A DNA stretch of 64,000 nt, from the NCBI GenBank assembly GCA_018970785.1, contig JAGWVR010000006.1, positions 1-64,000 on the forward strand, given 5' to 3'. Below, in pieces: positions 42,566 through 50,589 of the stretch (the first letter of the stretch is position 1; each line of letters opens with the position of its first letter). Under the pieces are notes generated by a model that saw only the letters and a list, made by a program, of their open reading frames with translations, had not been told where the DNA came from and searched no databases. The stretch comes from Planctomycetota bacterium (GTDB taxonomy: Bacteria; Planctomycetota; Planctomycetia; Pirellulales; UBA1268). Position numbers and translations under genes: made by a program.

Positions 42566-44200
42566 ATGAAACAGGAAATGCTGATCAACGTCTCGCAGCC
42601 GGAGGAGTGCCGGATCGCGATCCTCGAGGACGGTGTCCTCGAGGAGCTGTACGTCGAGCGCACCAGCCAGGACAACCACGTCGGCAACATCTACAAGGGG
42701 CGGATCGTCAACATCGAGCCCTCGATCCAGGCGGCGTTCGTCGACTTCGGCGTGGGCCGCAACGGCTTCCTCCACATCTCCGACGTCGAACCGCAGTACT
42801 ACCGCCAGGGAGGGCTCGACCCTGACAAGGCGTTCGACCTCGGTGACGCGGCACGGGCGGGGAGCGAAGCACCGCGCCCCGCCGAGGGGGGCGCCGAGGA
42901 GGGAGATGGCCGATCCCGGACGGCCGTGCGGCGGCGCCCGCGGCTCGGCGACCGTCCGCGGGTCAAGCCGCCGATCCAGGACATCCTCCGGCGTGGCGAC
43001 GAAGTCCTCGTCCAGGTCATCAAGGAGGGGTTCGGCACCAAGGGGCCGACGCTCTCGACCTACATTTCGATCCCCGGCCGGTACCTCGTGCTCATGCCGC
43101 CGCTGGGGCGCGTCGGGATCTCGAAGAAGATCGACGACGAACGTGACCGGCGCGAGCTGCGCGACATCATGCTCGACCTCAAGCCGCCGAAGGGGGTCGG
43201 GTTCGTGGTCCGCACGGCGGGGACGGAACGGACCAAGTCGGAGATGGCCCGCGACATGGCCTACCTCCTCCGCCTCTGGAAGAGCATCGTGCGGCGGATG
43301 CGCAAGTATTCCGCGCCGATCGACATCTACCAGGAAAGCGACATGATCATCCGCACGATCCGTGACATGTTCACGGAGGATGTCGGGCGGATCCTGATCG
43401 ACGAGCCGGCCGCCTACGAGCGGGCCCGCGAGTTCCTCGAACTGGTGATGCCGAAATACGCCCCACGGCTGCAGTTCTACGACGGCAAGGAACCGCTGTT
43501 CCACCGCTACGGCCTCGAGGACGAGATCGCCCGGATCCACCAGCGCAAGGTGCCGCTCAAGGGAGGCGGGTCGATCGTCATCGACCAGACCGAGGCGCTG
43601 GTGGCGATCGACGTCAACTCCGGCTCGTTCCGCACCGAGAAGAGTGCCGAGGAGAACGCCTACCAGATGAACCTGATCGCCGCGAAGGAGATCGCCAGGC
43701 AGCTCCGCCTCCGCGACCTCGGCGGCGTGATCGTCAACGACTTCATCGACATGCGCAAGGAGAAGTACCGGCGTGGCGTCGAGAAGGCGCTCCACGACGC
43801 CATGAAGCGCGACCGGGCGCGGACCAAGATCCTCCGCACCAGCCCGTTCGGCCTGGTGGAGATGACGCGGCAGCGGATCCGGCCGTCGCTGCGGAAGAGC
43901 ATCTTCCGCGACTGCCCGACCTGCACCGGCACCGGAATGGTGAAGACGGCCGAGAGCATGGCGATCGAGGTGATGCGGACGCTGCAGCTGGCGGCCACGC
44001 GGACCGACATCGCCCGCCTCAACGTCACGGTGCACGAGGAGGTGGCGACCTGGATCAACAACCGGAAGCGGCGCGAGGTGGCGCAGTTCGAGGACTCGGT
44101 CCACGTCCAGCTCCACGTCGTCGGCAAGGAGAGCGTGTCGCCGGAGCATCTGGTGTTCGAGGCCTGGGACTCGTCGGGCCGCACGCTGCGGTTTCCCTGA
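42566..44200 (+). CDS. rng: Ribonuclease E/G family protein with S1-domain insertion
   Basis: The 544-residue endoribonuclease processes mRNA and rRNA. It has an S1-like N-terminus (VGNIYKGRIVNIEPSIQAAF, VGRNGFLHISDVEP), RNase core (RYLVLMPPLGRVGISKKI, TAGTERTKSEMARDMAYLLR, DVGRILIDEP), catalytic Mg-binding VAIDVNSGSFR, IVNDFIDM and a zinc-link CPTC. A 55-residue hydrophilic insertion (residues about 92-145, Glu/Arg-rich) splits the S1 domain and no long C-terminal scaffold follows, so it resembles RNase G. ATG 42566, 63 bp after ptsI. Confidence 0.94.
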   Translation: MKQEMLINVSQPEECRIAILEDGVLEELYVERTSQDNHVGNIYKGRIVNIEPSIQAAFVDFGVGRNGFLHISDVEPQYYRQGGLDPDKAFDLGDAARAGSEAPRPAEGGAEEGDGRSRTAVRRRPRLGDRPRVKPPIQDILRRGDEVLVQVIKEGFGTKGPTLSTYISIPGRYLVLMPPLGRVGISKKIDDERDRRELRDIMLDLKPPKGVGFVVRTAGTERTKSEMARDMAYLLRLWKSIVRRMRKYSAPIDIYQESDMIIRTIRDMFTEDVGRILIDEPAAYERAREFLELVMPKYAPRLQFYDGKEPLFHRYGLEDEIARIHQRKVPLKGGGSIVIDQTEALVAIDVNSGSFRTEKSAEENAYQMNLIAAKEIARQLRLRDLGGVIVNDFIDMRKEKYRRGVEKALHDAMKRDRARTKILRTSPFGLVEMTRQRIRPSLRKSIFRDCPTCTGTGMVKTAESMAIEVMRTLQLAATRTDIARLNVTVHEEVATWINNRKRREVAQFEDSVHVQLHVVGKESVSPEHLVFEAWDSSGRTLRFP

Positions 44201-44246
44201 CCGGAGGCATGGTCGGGGCGACGGTGGCTCCCCGGGAGGACGACCG

Positions 44247-46931
44247 ATGCGGCAGCGGCTCGGCGGCTTGGCGGCGGTGACGGTCCTGGCGGCGCTGGCG
44301 GCCCAGCCGGCACGCGCGCAGCCCCCCGAACCGGCCGAAGCGGCCGTCGGCCGGCAGGCCGACGATTCCGTGGTCACGCCGGTCGATCAGGTGCTCACGC
44401 CGCTGGGCACGCTCGTGTCGCTCCCCGGCCTGCGCCCGCAGGCCGTCGCCCTGTCGCCCGACGGCCGGTTGCTCGTCACGGCGGGGAAGACACCGGACGT
44501 GGTCGTCGTCGATCCCGACGGCGGTGCGGTGCGGCAACGAGTCGCGCCGGTCGCGGCGCCGGCCGCCGGCACCGCCAACCGGACGGCCGAGCGGAACCTC
44601 GCCCCCGACACGAAGGCGCTGGCGAGCCTGACAGGCCTGGTGTTCTCGCCGGACGGCACGCGGCTGTTCATGAGCGACGTGCAGGGAGCGGTGCAGGTGT
44701 TCGCGGTCTCCGATGGGCGCTTGACCGCCCTCGGGCCCCTGCCGCTGCCCCCCGCCCGCGCTCCCGAGCGCGCCGCGGAGGTGCCTTGCGGTCTCGCCCT
44801 GTCGGCCGACGGCGCGCGGCTGTACGTCTGCGGCAACCTCTCCAACAAGCTCCTCGAGCTCGAGGCCGCCACCGGCACCGTGCTCCGCACGTTCGACGTC
44901 GGCGTGGCCCCGTTCGACGTCGTCCTCGTTGGCGGCCGGGTGCTGGTCACGAACCTCGGCGGGCGCCGCCCCCGCCCCGGCGACCTCACCGGTCCGGCGG
45001 GGAAGGGGACGCGCGTCCGCGTCGACCCGGTCCGGCACGTTGCCACGGAGGGCACGGTCAGCCGGATCGACCTCGAAACCGGCACGGTCGACGAGATCGC
45101 GGTCGGGCTCCATCCCTCGGGGCTGGCCGTCGCCCCTGGCGGAGCGATTGTCGTCTGCGCCAACGCCGGATCGGACACGCTGTCGCTGATCGACGTCGCC
45201 GCCGGGCGGGTGATCGAGACGGTGTGGACGAAGCGGACGCCGGCCGAACTGTACGGGGCGATGCCGGCCGCACTGGCGTTCGCCCCCGACGGCGAGCGGC
45301 TGTACTGCGCCAACGCCGCCCAGAATGCGATCGCGGTCTTCGACTGGGAGCCCGCCGAACGGGGCGCCACCCGGCTCCTCGGCCTGATCCCGGTCGGCTG
45401 GCATCCGTCGGGGGTCGTGGTCGACGCCGCCCGCGGGCAGTTGCTCGTCTCCAACATGAAGGGGCTGCCGACCGAGCGGCGCGGTCAGAAGGGGGGCGGG
45501 GAGGGATTCAATTCGCACCAGCACGCCGGGAGCGTCGGGCTGGTGCCGCTTCCCGACGACGACCTGCTCGCGGCCTGTTCGGAGCGCGTCGCCCGAAACC
45601 TCCGCGCCGGGCGGATCGCCGCCTCGCGGCTGCCGCCGCGCCAGGGCGTCGCCCCGCGTGCCATCCCCGAGCGGATCGGCGAGCCGAGCCTGATCGAGCA
45701 CGTCGTCTACGTCATCAAGGAGAACCGGACGTTCGACCAGGTGCTCGGCGACCTGCCCCAGGGCAACGGCGATCCGGAGCTGTGCATCTTTCCCGAGCGG
45801 ATCACCCCCAACCAGCACGCCATCGCCAGGCGATTCGTGCTCCTCGACAACACCTACTGCTGCGGGATCCTCTCCGCCGACGGCCACAACTGGAGCACCT
45901 CGGCGCTGGCCAACGACTACCTCGAGCGGAGCTTCGCCGGTTTCCCACGCAGCTACCCCGACGGCATGGAGGATGCCGACGCCGACGCGCTGGCCTGGTC
46001 GTCGGCGGGATTCATCTGGGACGCCTGCCTGCGGCACGGCCGGTCGGTGCGCAACTTCGGCGAGTTCATGATGCCGCGCGTGGCGTGGAAGGATCCGGGG
46101 CGCAAGGGGCAGCCCGATTTCCGCGCCTGCTACGCCGCCTGGAAGGCCGGCGGCGGCGACGTCACGTTTGCCAGCGAGCCGGCGGTTGAGTCGCTCCGCG
46201 CCGTGTCGGCGACTGACACCGTGGGGTGGAACATGAGCGTCCCCGACCAGTTCCGTGCCGACCGCGTGCTCGCCCACCTCGCCGCCTGCGAGGCCGCTGG
46301 CCGCTACCCCAACCTCGTGATCATCTGCCTGCCGCAGGACCACACCAGCGGCACGACGAAGGACTGCCCGACTCCCGAGGCCTGCGTGGCCGACAACGAC
46401 CTCGCCCTCGGGCGGATTCTCGAAGGGCTGTCACGGAGCCGGTTCTGGCCGCGGATGGCGCTGTTCGCGATCGAGGACGATCCCCAGGCCGGTTGGGACC
46501 ACGTCAGCGGCTTCCGCACGACCGCCTACGTCGCCAGCCCGTTTGCGCGCCGCGGCGTCACGGTCAGCACCCACTACAACACCACCAGCGTCCTCCGCAC
46601 GATCGGCCAGATTCTCGGGCTCCAGCCGCTCAACCAGTTCGACGCGGCGGCGACGCCGATGTTCGACTGCTTCACCGACCAGCCCGACCTGACGCCGTTC
46701 GCCGCCCTGCCGGCCGCCGTTCCCCTCGACCTGATGAACGGGGCCCCGCAGTCGCTCGGCGATCCGCTCCTCGAGGCGCACGCGATCGCCAGCGCCGCGA
46801 TCGATTTCTCGGGGGTCGACCGGGCCCCCGAGGACCTGCTCAACCGGATCCTCTGGCATGCCGTGAAGGGGAGCGCCGCCCCCTACCCTGAATGGGCCAC
46901 GGCGGCGACCGTCGACGATGACGACGACTGA
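44247..46931 (+). CDS. YncE-like beta-propeller fused to phosphoesterase (paralogue 2)
   Basis: This exported protein of 894 residues has the same two-part architecture as the gene at 18484. Signal peptide (MRQRLGGLAAVTVLAALAAQ), propeller (ALSPDGRLLVTAGKTPDVVV, LVFSPDGTRLFMSDV, LYVCGNLSNKLLELE, AFAPDGERLYCANAAQNAI), then the phosphoesterase domain (VVYVIKENRTFDQVLGDLPQ, NTYCCGILSADGHNWS, IICLPQDHTSGTT, FAIEDDPQAGWDHVSGFRTT). It ends in a run of aspartates. The metal-binding motifs are intact. It follows the RNase gene by 46 bp but is probably a separate function; no stronger evidence for cotranscription. Confidence 0.92.
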   Translation: MRQRLGGLAAVTVLAALAAQPARAQPPEPAEAAVGRQADDSVVTPVDQVLTPLGTLVSLPGLRPQAVALSPDGRLLVTAGKTPDVVVVDPDGGAVRQRVAPVAAPAAGTANRTAERNLAPDTKALASLTGLVFSPDGTRLFMSDVQGAVQVFAVSDGRLTALGPLPLPPARAPERAAEVPCGLALSADGARLYVCGNLSNKLLELEAATGTVLRTFDVGVAPFDVVLVGGRVLVTNLGGRRPRPGDLTGPAGKGTRVRVDPVRHVATEGTVSRIDLETGTVDEIAVGLHPSGLAVAPGGAIVVCANAGSDTLSLIDVAAGRVIETVWTKRTPAELYGAMPAALAFAPDGERLYCANAAQNAIAVFDWEPAERGATRLLGLIPVGWHPSGVVVDAARGQLLVSNMKGLPTERRGQKGGGEGFNSHQHAGSVGLVPLPDDDLLAACSERVARNLRAGRIAASRLPPRQGVAPRAIPERIGEPSLIEHVVYVIKENRTFDQVLGDLPQGNGDPELCIFPERITPNQHAIARRFVLLDNTYCCGILSADGHNWSTSALANDYLERSFAGFPRSYPDGMEDADADALAWSSAGFIWDACLRHGRSVRNFGEFMMPRVAWKDPGRKGQPDFRACYAAWKAGGGDVTFASEPAVESLRAVSATDTVGWNMSVPDQFRADRVLAHLAACEAAGRYPNLVIICLPQDHTSGTTKDCPTPEACVADNDLALGRILEGLSRSRFWPRMALFAIEDDPQAGWDHVSGFRTTAYVASPFARRGVTVSTHYNTTSVLRTIGQILGLQPLNQFDAAATPMFDCFTDQPDLTPFAALPAAVPLDLMNGAPQSLGDPLLEAHAIASAAIDFSGVDRAPEDLLNRILWHAVKGSAAPYPEWATAATVDDDDD

Positions 46932-47096
46932 CGCGGCCGCCGCACCGCCTTCCTGAACCTGGTCGCGGGGGAGGTGAGAGCGGGTTTTTCCGGAGTCTTC
47001 CACCCGGACTCGACCCGCCGGCGGCGGTGCGATACTCTCTGGGATTCCTCCCGGCGGCAGTATGCCCCGCCGGTTCCTCCGACCCTCCGACCCGCC

Positions 47097-47465
47097 ATGG
47101 CCAAGCAGAACCCCACCGACTCCTCCGCCGCCGGCATGGCCGGCACCGGCCATCATTACGCGATCGTCGTCGACGGCGGGCGCCAATACCGCGTCATGGA
47201 GGGGCAGGAGGTGGCGATCGACTTCCGTCACCTTCCGGCGGGCAGCGAACTGGTGTTCGACGAAGTCCTGGCGGTGAGCCACGCCGGGAAGCTCACGATC
47301 GGTGCGCCGCTGGTGAAGGGGGCGACCGTCAAGGCCGAGGTGCTCGGCTCCGAACAGGGCAAGAAGCTGTTCGTGCAGAAGTTCGCTCGCCGGAAGAACT
47401 ACCGCCGGCGCACCGGACACCGCGCCCTGGTCACGCGGGTGAAGATCGCGTCGATCTCGGCCTGA
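47097..47465 (+). CDS. rplU: 50S ribosomal protein bL21
   Basis: Ribosomal protein L21 with a 17-residue N-terminal extension relative to the usual start (YAIVVDGGRQYRVMEGQEVA). The 23S-binding end (KKLFVQKFARRKNYRRRTGH) is typical. ATG 47097 (MAKQN) has no good Shine-Dalgarno; an internal ATG (MAGTGHHY) near 47136 is an alternative. A GCGATACTCT -10-like element (47028-47037) precedes it. In most bacteria rplU is followed by rpmA (bL27); here the next gene is UbiD on the opposite strand. Confidence 0.93.
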   Translation: MAKQNPTDSSAAGMAGTGHHYAIVVDGGRQYRVMEGQEVAIDFRHLPAGSELVFDEVLAVSHAGKLTIGAPLVKGATVKAEVLGSEQGKKLFVQKFARRKNYRRRTGHRALVTRVKIASISA

Positions 47466-47484
47466 TCGTGGCGGCGTGATCCCC

Positions 47485-47500
47485 CGGCCGCGAAAGGCCG
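47485..47500. terminator. Possible bidirectional terminator hairpin
   Basis: A 5-bp stem CGGCC / GGCCG with a GCGAAA loop lies in the 56-bp gap between the convergent rplU and ubiD genes. There is no T-tract, so it is only a weak terminator candidate. Confidence 0.25.
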
Positions 47501-47521
47501 CTGCCGAGCCACGCCCCCTGC

Positions 47522-49411
47522 TCACTCGACGATGCCGTGCAGCGGTCCGCCGCGCGCGCAGAGGGCGTCGACCCGCGCCGAGACCTGCGGATCCTCTTCG
47601 ACCGGCGGGGCGTGGTGTGGCTTGAGCCGGGCGTCGATCACCAGCGGACCGCGGCAGCCCCAGTGCTTGTGGCGGATGCCGGCGCCGACGCCGTGGACGT
47701 CGGTGGCGGGATTGGAGCGGGTGAAGGTCAGCCAGAGGAAGTTCTCGAGACGGGCCGCGGCGAAGCCGGGATCGTCGACCACCACCACCAGCGGCCAGGC
47801 GCCGAGCGCGTGATCGGGCCCGATGGCGGCGGTGAGCCGGTCGATGTCGGCGGTCCAGTCGGCGGTGGCGCAGCGGCTCCAGATCGCCCGCTCGTCGGGG
47901 GCCGCCAGCGCCGGCTGCGGCGCGATCGCCGGCCCGCCGACCGCGACGATCCCCGGCAGGCAGACGCGCGGGGAATGAAAACCCGACGGGAGCGGCACGT
48001 CCGCGGGCATGTCGGTGCCCAGCGTGCGCCGGGCCGGGCCGCGCGCCGCCACGACCAGCTTGCTCCCGGCGTTGAAACCGCTGCCGGAGTAGTCGAGGGT
48101 GTCGATCGTCGTCTCGGTGTGGAAGTGGCAGTCACGCTGCCAGTCGACGCGCTGGAGGAGATGCGCGAGGAACGCCGGCACGTCGTGGGCGTCGAGGCCG
48201 GGCGCACCCAGGCCGTCGACGATCAGCAGGTACTTCGCCAGCGACAGCTGCCCCTGGCCGAGGATCGCGGAGGCCTGGGTGAGCAGCTCGGCGGGGCGGT
48301 CGCTGCGCCGCCACGGGAGGTAGCGCTCGCTCCCCACCGCCAGGAGCAGCGGATGGACACCGGCGGCATCGACGGCGTGGACGCTCGACACCCCGGGCAG
48401 GACGGTCGGGATCACCGGCCCGGTGAGCTCGTGGACGAGCCAGCCGAACAGCGTGTCCTCCTGCGGCGGCCGACCGACGACCGTCGCCGGCCAGATCGCC
48501 CCGGGACGGTGGCGGACCTGGTCGACGCGGAGGACCGGGAACTCGTGCTGCCGGGCGTAGTAGCCGAGGTGGTCGCCGAACGGCCCCTCCGGCTTCGTGC
48601 CGGGGAGGATCGTCCCTTCGATGGCGAAGTCGGCGTCGGCGTAGACGGCCGGCCCGCCGGGGCGGCGCACCATCGGGATCCGATGACCGGCCAGCGCCCC
48701 GGCGAACGTCAGCTCCGACAGCCCCTCGGGGAGCGGCATCATCGCCGCCACGGTCATCGCCGGGGCGCCGCCGACGGTGATCACGACACGCAGCGGCACG
48801 CCGCGCTCCAGCGCCCGCGCGTGATGGACACCGATGCCGCGGTGGATCTGGTAGTGGAGGCCGACCTCGTGGAGCGGGTCGTAGTCGTTGCCCGCCAACT
48901 GGACCCGGTACATGCCCAGGTTCGAGGCACGCGTGCCCGGTGCGGCGGGATCCTCGGAGTAGACGCACGGGAGGGTCACGAACGGCCCGCCGTCGCCCGG
49001 CCACGAGACCAGGTGCGGCAGCCGGTCGAGCGCGATCGCGTGGGCCATGATCGGGCCGGAGCGGACCCGGCGCGGGAGCATCGTGAGGGCGTCGAGCGGC
49101 GCCCGCCAGTAGCGCCACGGCCGCTCGAGGGCCCGCTGGGGCTCGATCTTCAGTTCGACGAGCCGGCGCACGCGTTCGAGGGTATCGGCGAAGATCCGCT
49201 CCACGCGCCGCCGCGTGCCGAACAGATTGACGAGGATCGGAAACGACGAGCCGCGCGGGTTGGAAAACAGCAGCGCCGGGCCCCCGTCCCGGAACAGCCG
49301 CCGCTGGATCTCCGCGATCTCGAGCCGGGGATCGACCGGATGGTCGATCCGCACCACTTCTCCCGCCGCCGCCAGCGACCGGACGCAATCCTGGAGCGAG
49401 CGGAATCCCAT
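47522..49411 (-). CDS. UbiD family prenylated-flavin decarboxylase
   Basis: The 629-residue protein belongs to the UbiD family. Signatures are SNPRGSSFPILVNLFGTRRR, SWPGDGGPFVTLPCVYSEDP, NLGMYRVQLAGNDYDPLHEV, the prFMN/catalytic region GTILPGTKPEGPFGDHLGYY and VVGRPPQEDTLFGWLVHELT. The flavin-prenyltransferase UbiX that would make the cofactor is not in the window. UbiD enzymes decarboxylate aromatic or alpha,beta-unsaturated acids, in menaquinone/ubiquinone or aromatic degradation; which one is not evident. ATG 49409-49411 chosen because the track start adds an unlikely segment. It ends 56 bp from rplU and is divergent from osmC across 115 bp. Confidence 0.9.
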   Translation of the reverse strand: MGFRSLQDCVRSLAAAGEVVRIDHPVDPRLEIAEIQRRLFRDGGPALLFSNPRGSSFPILVNLFGTRRRVERIFADTLERVRRLVELKIEPQRALERPWRYWRAPLDALTMLPRRVRSGPIMAHAIALDRLPHLVSWPGDGGPFVTLPCVYSEDPAAPGTRASNLGMYRVQLAGNDYDPLHEVGLHYQIHRGIGVHHARALERGVPLRVVITVGGAPAMTVAAMMPLPEGLSELTFAGALAGHRIPMVRRPGGPAVYADADFAIEGTILPGTKPEGPFGDHLGYYARQHEFPVLRVDQVRHRPGAIWPATVVGRPPQEDTLFGWLVHELTGPVIPTVLPGVSSVHAVDAAGVHPLLLAVGSERYLPWRRSDRPAELLTQASAILGQGQLSLAKYLLIVDGLGAPGLDAHDVPAFLAHLLQRVDWQRDCHFHTETTIDTLDYSGSGFNAGSKLVVAARGPARRTLGTDMPADVPLPSGFHSPRVCLPGIVAVGGPAIAPQPALAAPDERAIWSRCATADWTADIDRLTAAIGPDHALGAWPLVVVVDDPGFAAARLENFLWLTFTRSNPATDVHGVGAGIRHKHWGCRGPLVIDARLKPHHAPPVEEDPQVSARVDALCARGGPLHGIVE

Positions 49412-49526
49412 CGGTGCGGTCCGTGACGTGGTCGCGCCGACCGCCACGGGCCGGTACACTCCGGTGAGGATTTATAGTCGTGCCGCCGCTCCGGGCCGCC
49501 GGAGTGGTGCGGCTCCGGGGAGATTC

Positions 49527-49943
49527 ATGGCGATGGTCACGATCACCAGCACGTACCAGGGGGGGCTTCGCTGCCGGGCCGTCCACGGACCGTCGGGGGC
49601 GACCCTGCTGACCGATGCCCCCGTCGACAACCACGGTCGCGGCGAGAGCTTCTCGCCGACCGACCTGGTGGCGACGGCGCTGGGGACGTGCATGATGACG
49701 ATCATGGGGATCGTGGCGGACCGTCATGGGATCGATCTGGCCGGGACGACGGCCGAAACGACCAAGGAAATGTCGACCAGCCCGCCACGGCGGATCGCCA
49801 CGCTGCGGACGCGGATCACCGTCCCGCTGCCGGCCGACCATCCGCAGCGCGAGTTGCTCGAGCGCGCGGCGCTCACCTGCCCGGTCCACGAGAGCCTCGG
49901 CGGCGGCATCGAGTCGCCGGTGGAGTTCGTGTGGCGCGGCTGA
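49527..49943 (+). CDS. OsmC/Ohr family protein
   Basis: This 138-residue peroxiredoxin-like protein has the family's two cysteines (ALGTCMMTIMGIVADR and ALTCPVHESL) and FSPTDLVATAL. It reduces organic hydroperoxides with a dithiol and may also act on persulfides or polysulfides, which would suit a sulfur-rich metabolism (inference only). ATG 49527 follows GGGGAG. It belongs to the OsmC group rather than Ohr proper. Confidence 0.92.
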   Translation: MAMVTITSTYQGGLRCRAVHGPSGATLLTDAPVDNHGRGESFSPTDLVATALGTCMMTIMGIVADRHGIDLAGTTAETTKEMSTSPPRRIATLRTRITVPLPADHPQRELLERAALTCPVHESLGGGIESPVEFVWRG

Positions 49944-49968
49944 TGCCGCCGGTGCGGGAGCGACCGCC

Positions 49969-50589
49969 ATGGCAGATGGGGAATCGTCGGATGGGCGGCG
50001 GATCGCCGACTGGCTCGCCCGGGCCCGGCGCGGTGATGCCGCGGCCCGCGAGGAGTTGTTCGCCGCCTGCCGCAGCTACGTCGCCACGGTCGCCCGCTGC
50101 CACCTGCAGCGCGGTCTCGCGGCCCGCGTCGATCCTTCGGACGTCGTCCAGCAGTCGTTGCTCGAGGCCCACCGCGGTTTCGACCGATTTGCCGGCGAGT
50201 CGCCGGGGCAGTGGCTGGCGTGGCTGCGCGGGATCGCCACCCACAACGCGCTCGATGCCGCCCGCGGGCACCGCGTCGCCGCGCGCCGTGACGCCGGCCG
50301 CGAGCGCTCCCTCGAGGGCGCGGTGGGCGATGGCGACCCCGCCGCCGACCCGGGGTCGTCACCGAGCCAGCGCGTGCTGCGGTGGGAGCGCGAGTGGCAC
50401 CTCGCTGCCGCCGTCGACCGGCTCGCCGACGACCACCGCCGGGTGATCGAACTACGGCACATCGAGCGGCTGCCGTTCGACGAGGTGGCGCGGCGCATGG
50501 ACCGCTCCGCCGGGGCCTGCCGGATGCTGTGGATGCGGGCCCTCGAGCAGCTCCGCGCCCAGCTGGCCGACGCGGGGGTGGGGCCGTGA
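49969..50589 (+). CDS. ECF-type RNA polymerase sigma factor (planctomycete group)
   Basis: The 206-residue sigma-70 family protein has a region 2 (FAACRSYVATVARCHL, DPSDVVQQSLLEAHRGF) and region 4 (VDRLADDHRRVIELRHIERL followed by FDEVARRMDRS). DPSDVVQQ and the interdomain FAGESPGQWLAWLRGIATHN are typical of planctomycete ECF groups linked to Ser/Thr kinases. ATG 49969 follows GGGAG. Its stop overlaps the kinase GTG (GTGA), so expression is coupled. No anti-sigma gene; the kinase may control it. Confidence 0.92.
   Translation: MADGESSDGRRIADWLARARRGDAAAREELFAACRSYVATVARCHLQRGLAARVDPSDVVQQSLLEAHRGFDRFAGESPGQWLAWLRGIATHNALDAARGHRVAARRDAGRERSLEGAVGDGDPAADPGSSPSQRVLRWEREWHLAAAVDRLADDHRRVIELRHIERLPFDEVARRMDRSAGACRMLWMRALEQLRAQLADAGVGP

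Noticed and set aside
39857-44377. 1506-residue minus-strand ORF across HPr, EI and the RNase gene
   Set aside because: It is antisense to three well-supported genes; its translation is repetitive Arg/Asp/His/Leu-rich, the typical shadow of GC-rich coding DNA, and it has no motif.
49726-49968. Upstream extension of the ECF sigma-factor frame inside osmC
   Set aside because: It overlaps a well-supported gene, and ATG 49969 has its own ribosome binding site and matches the family start.
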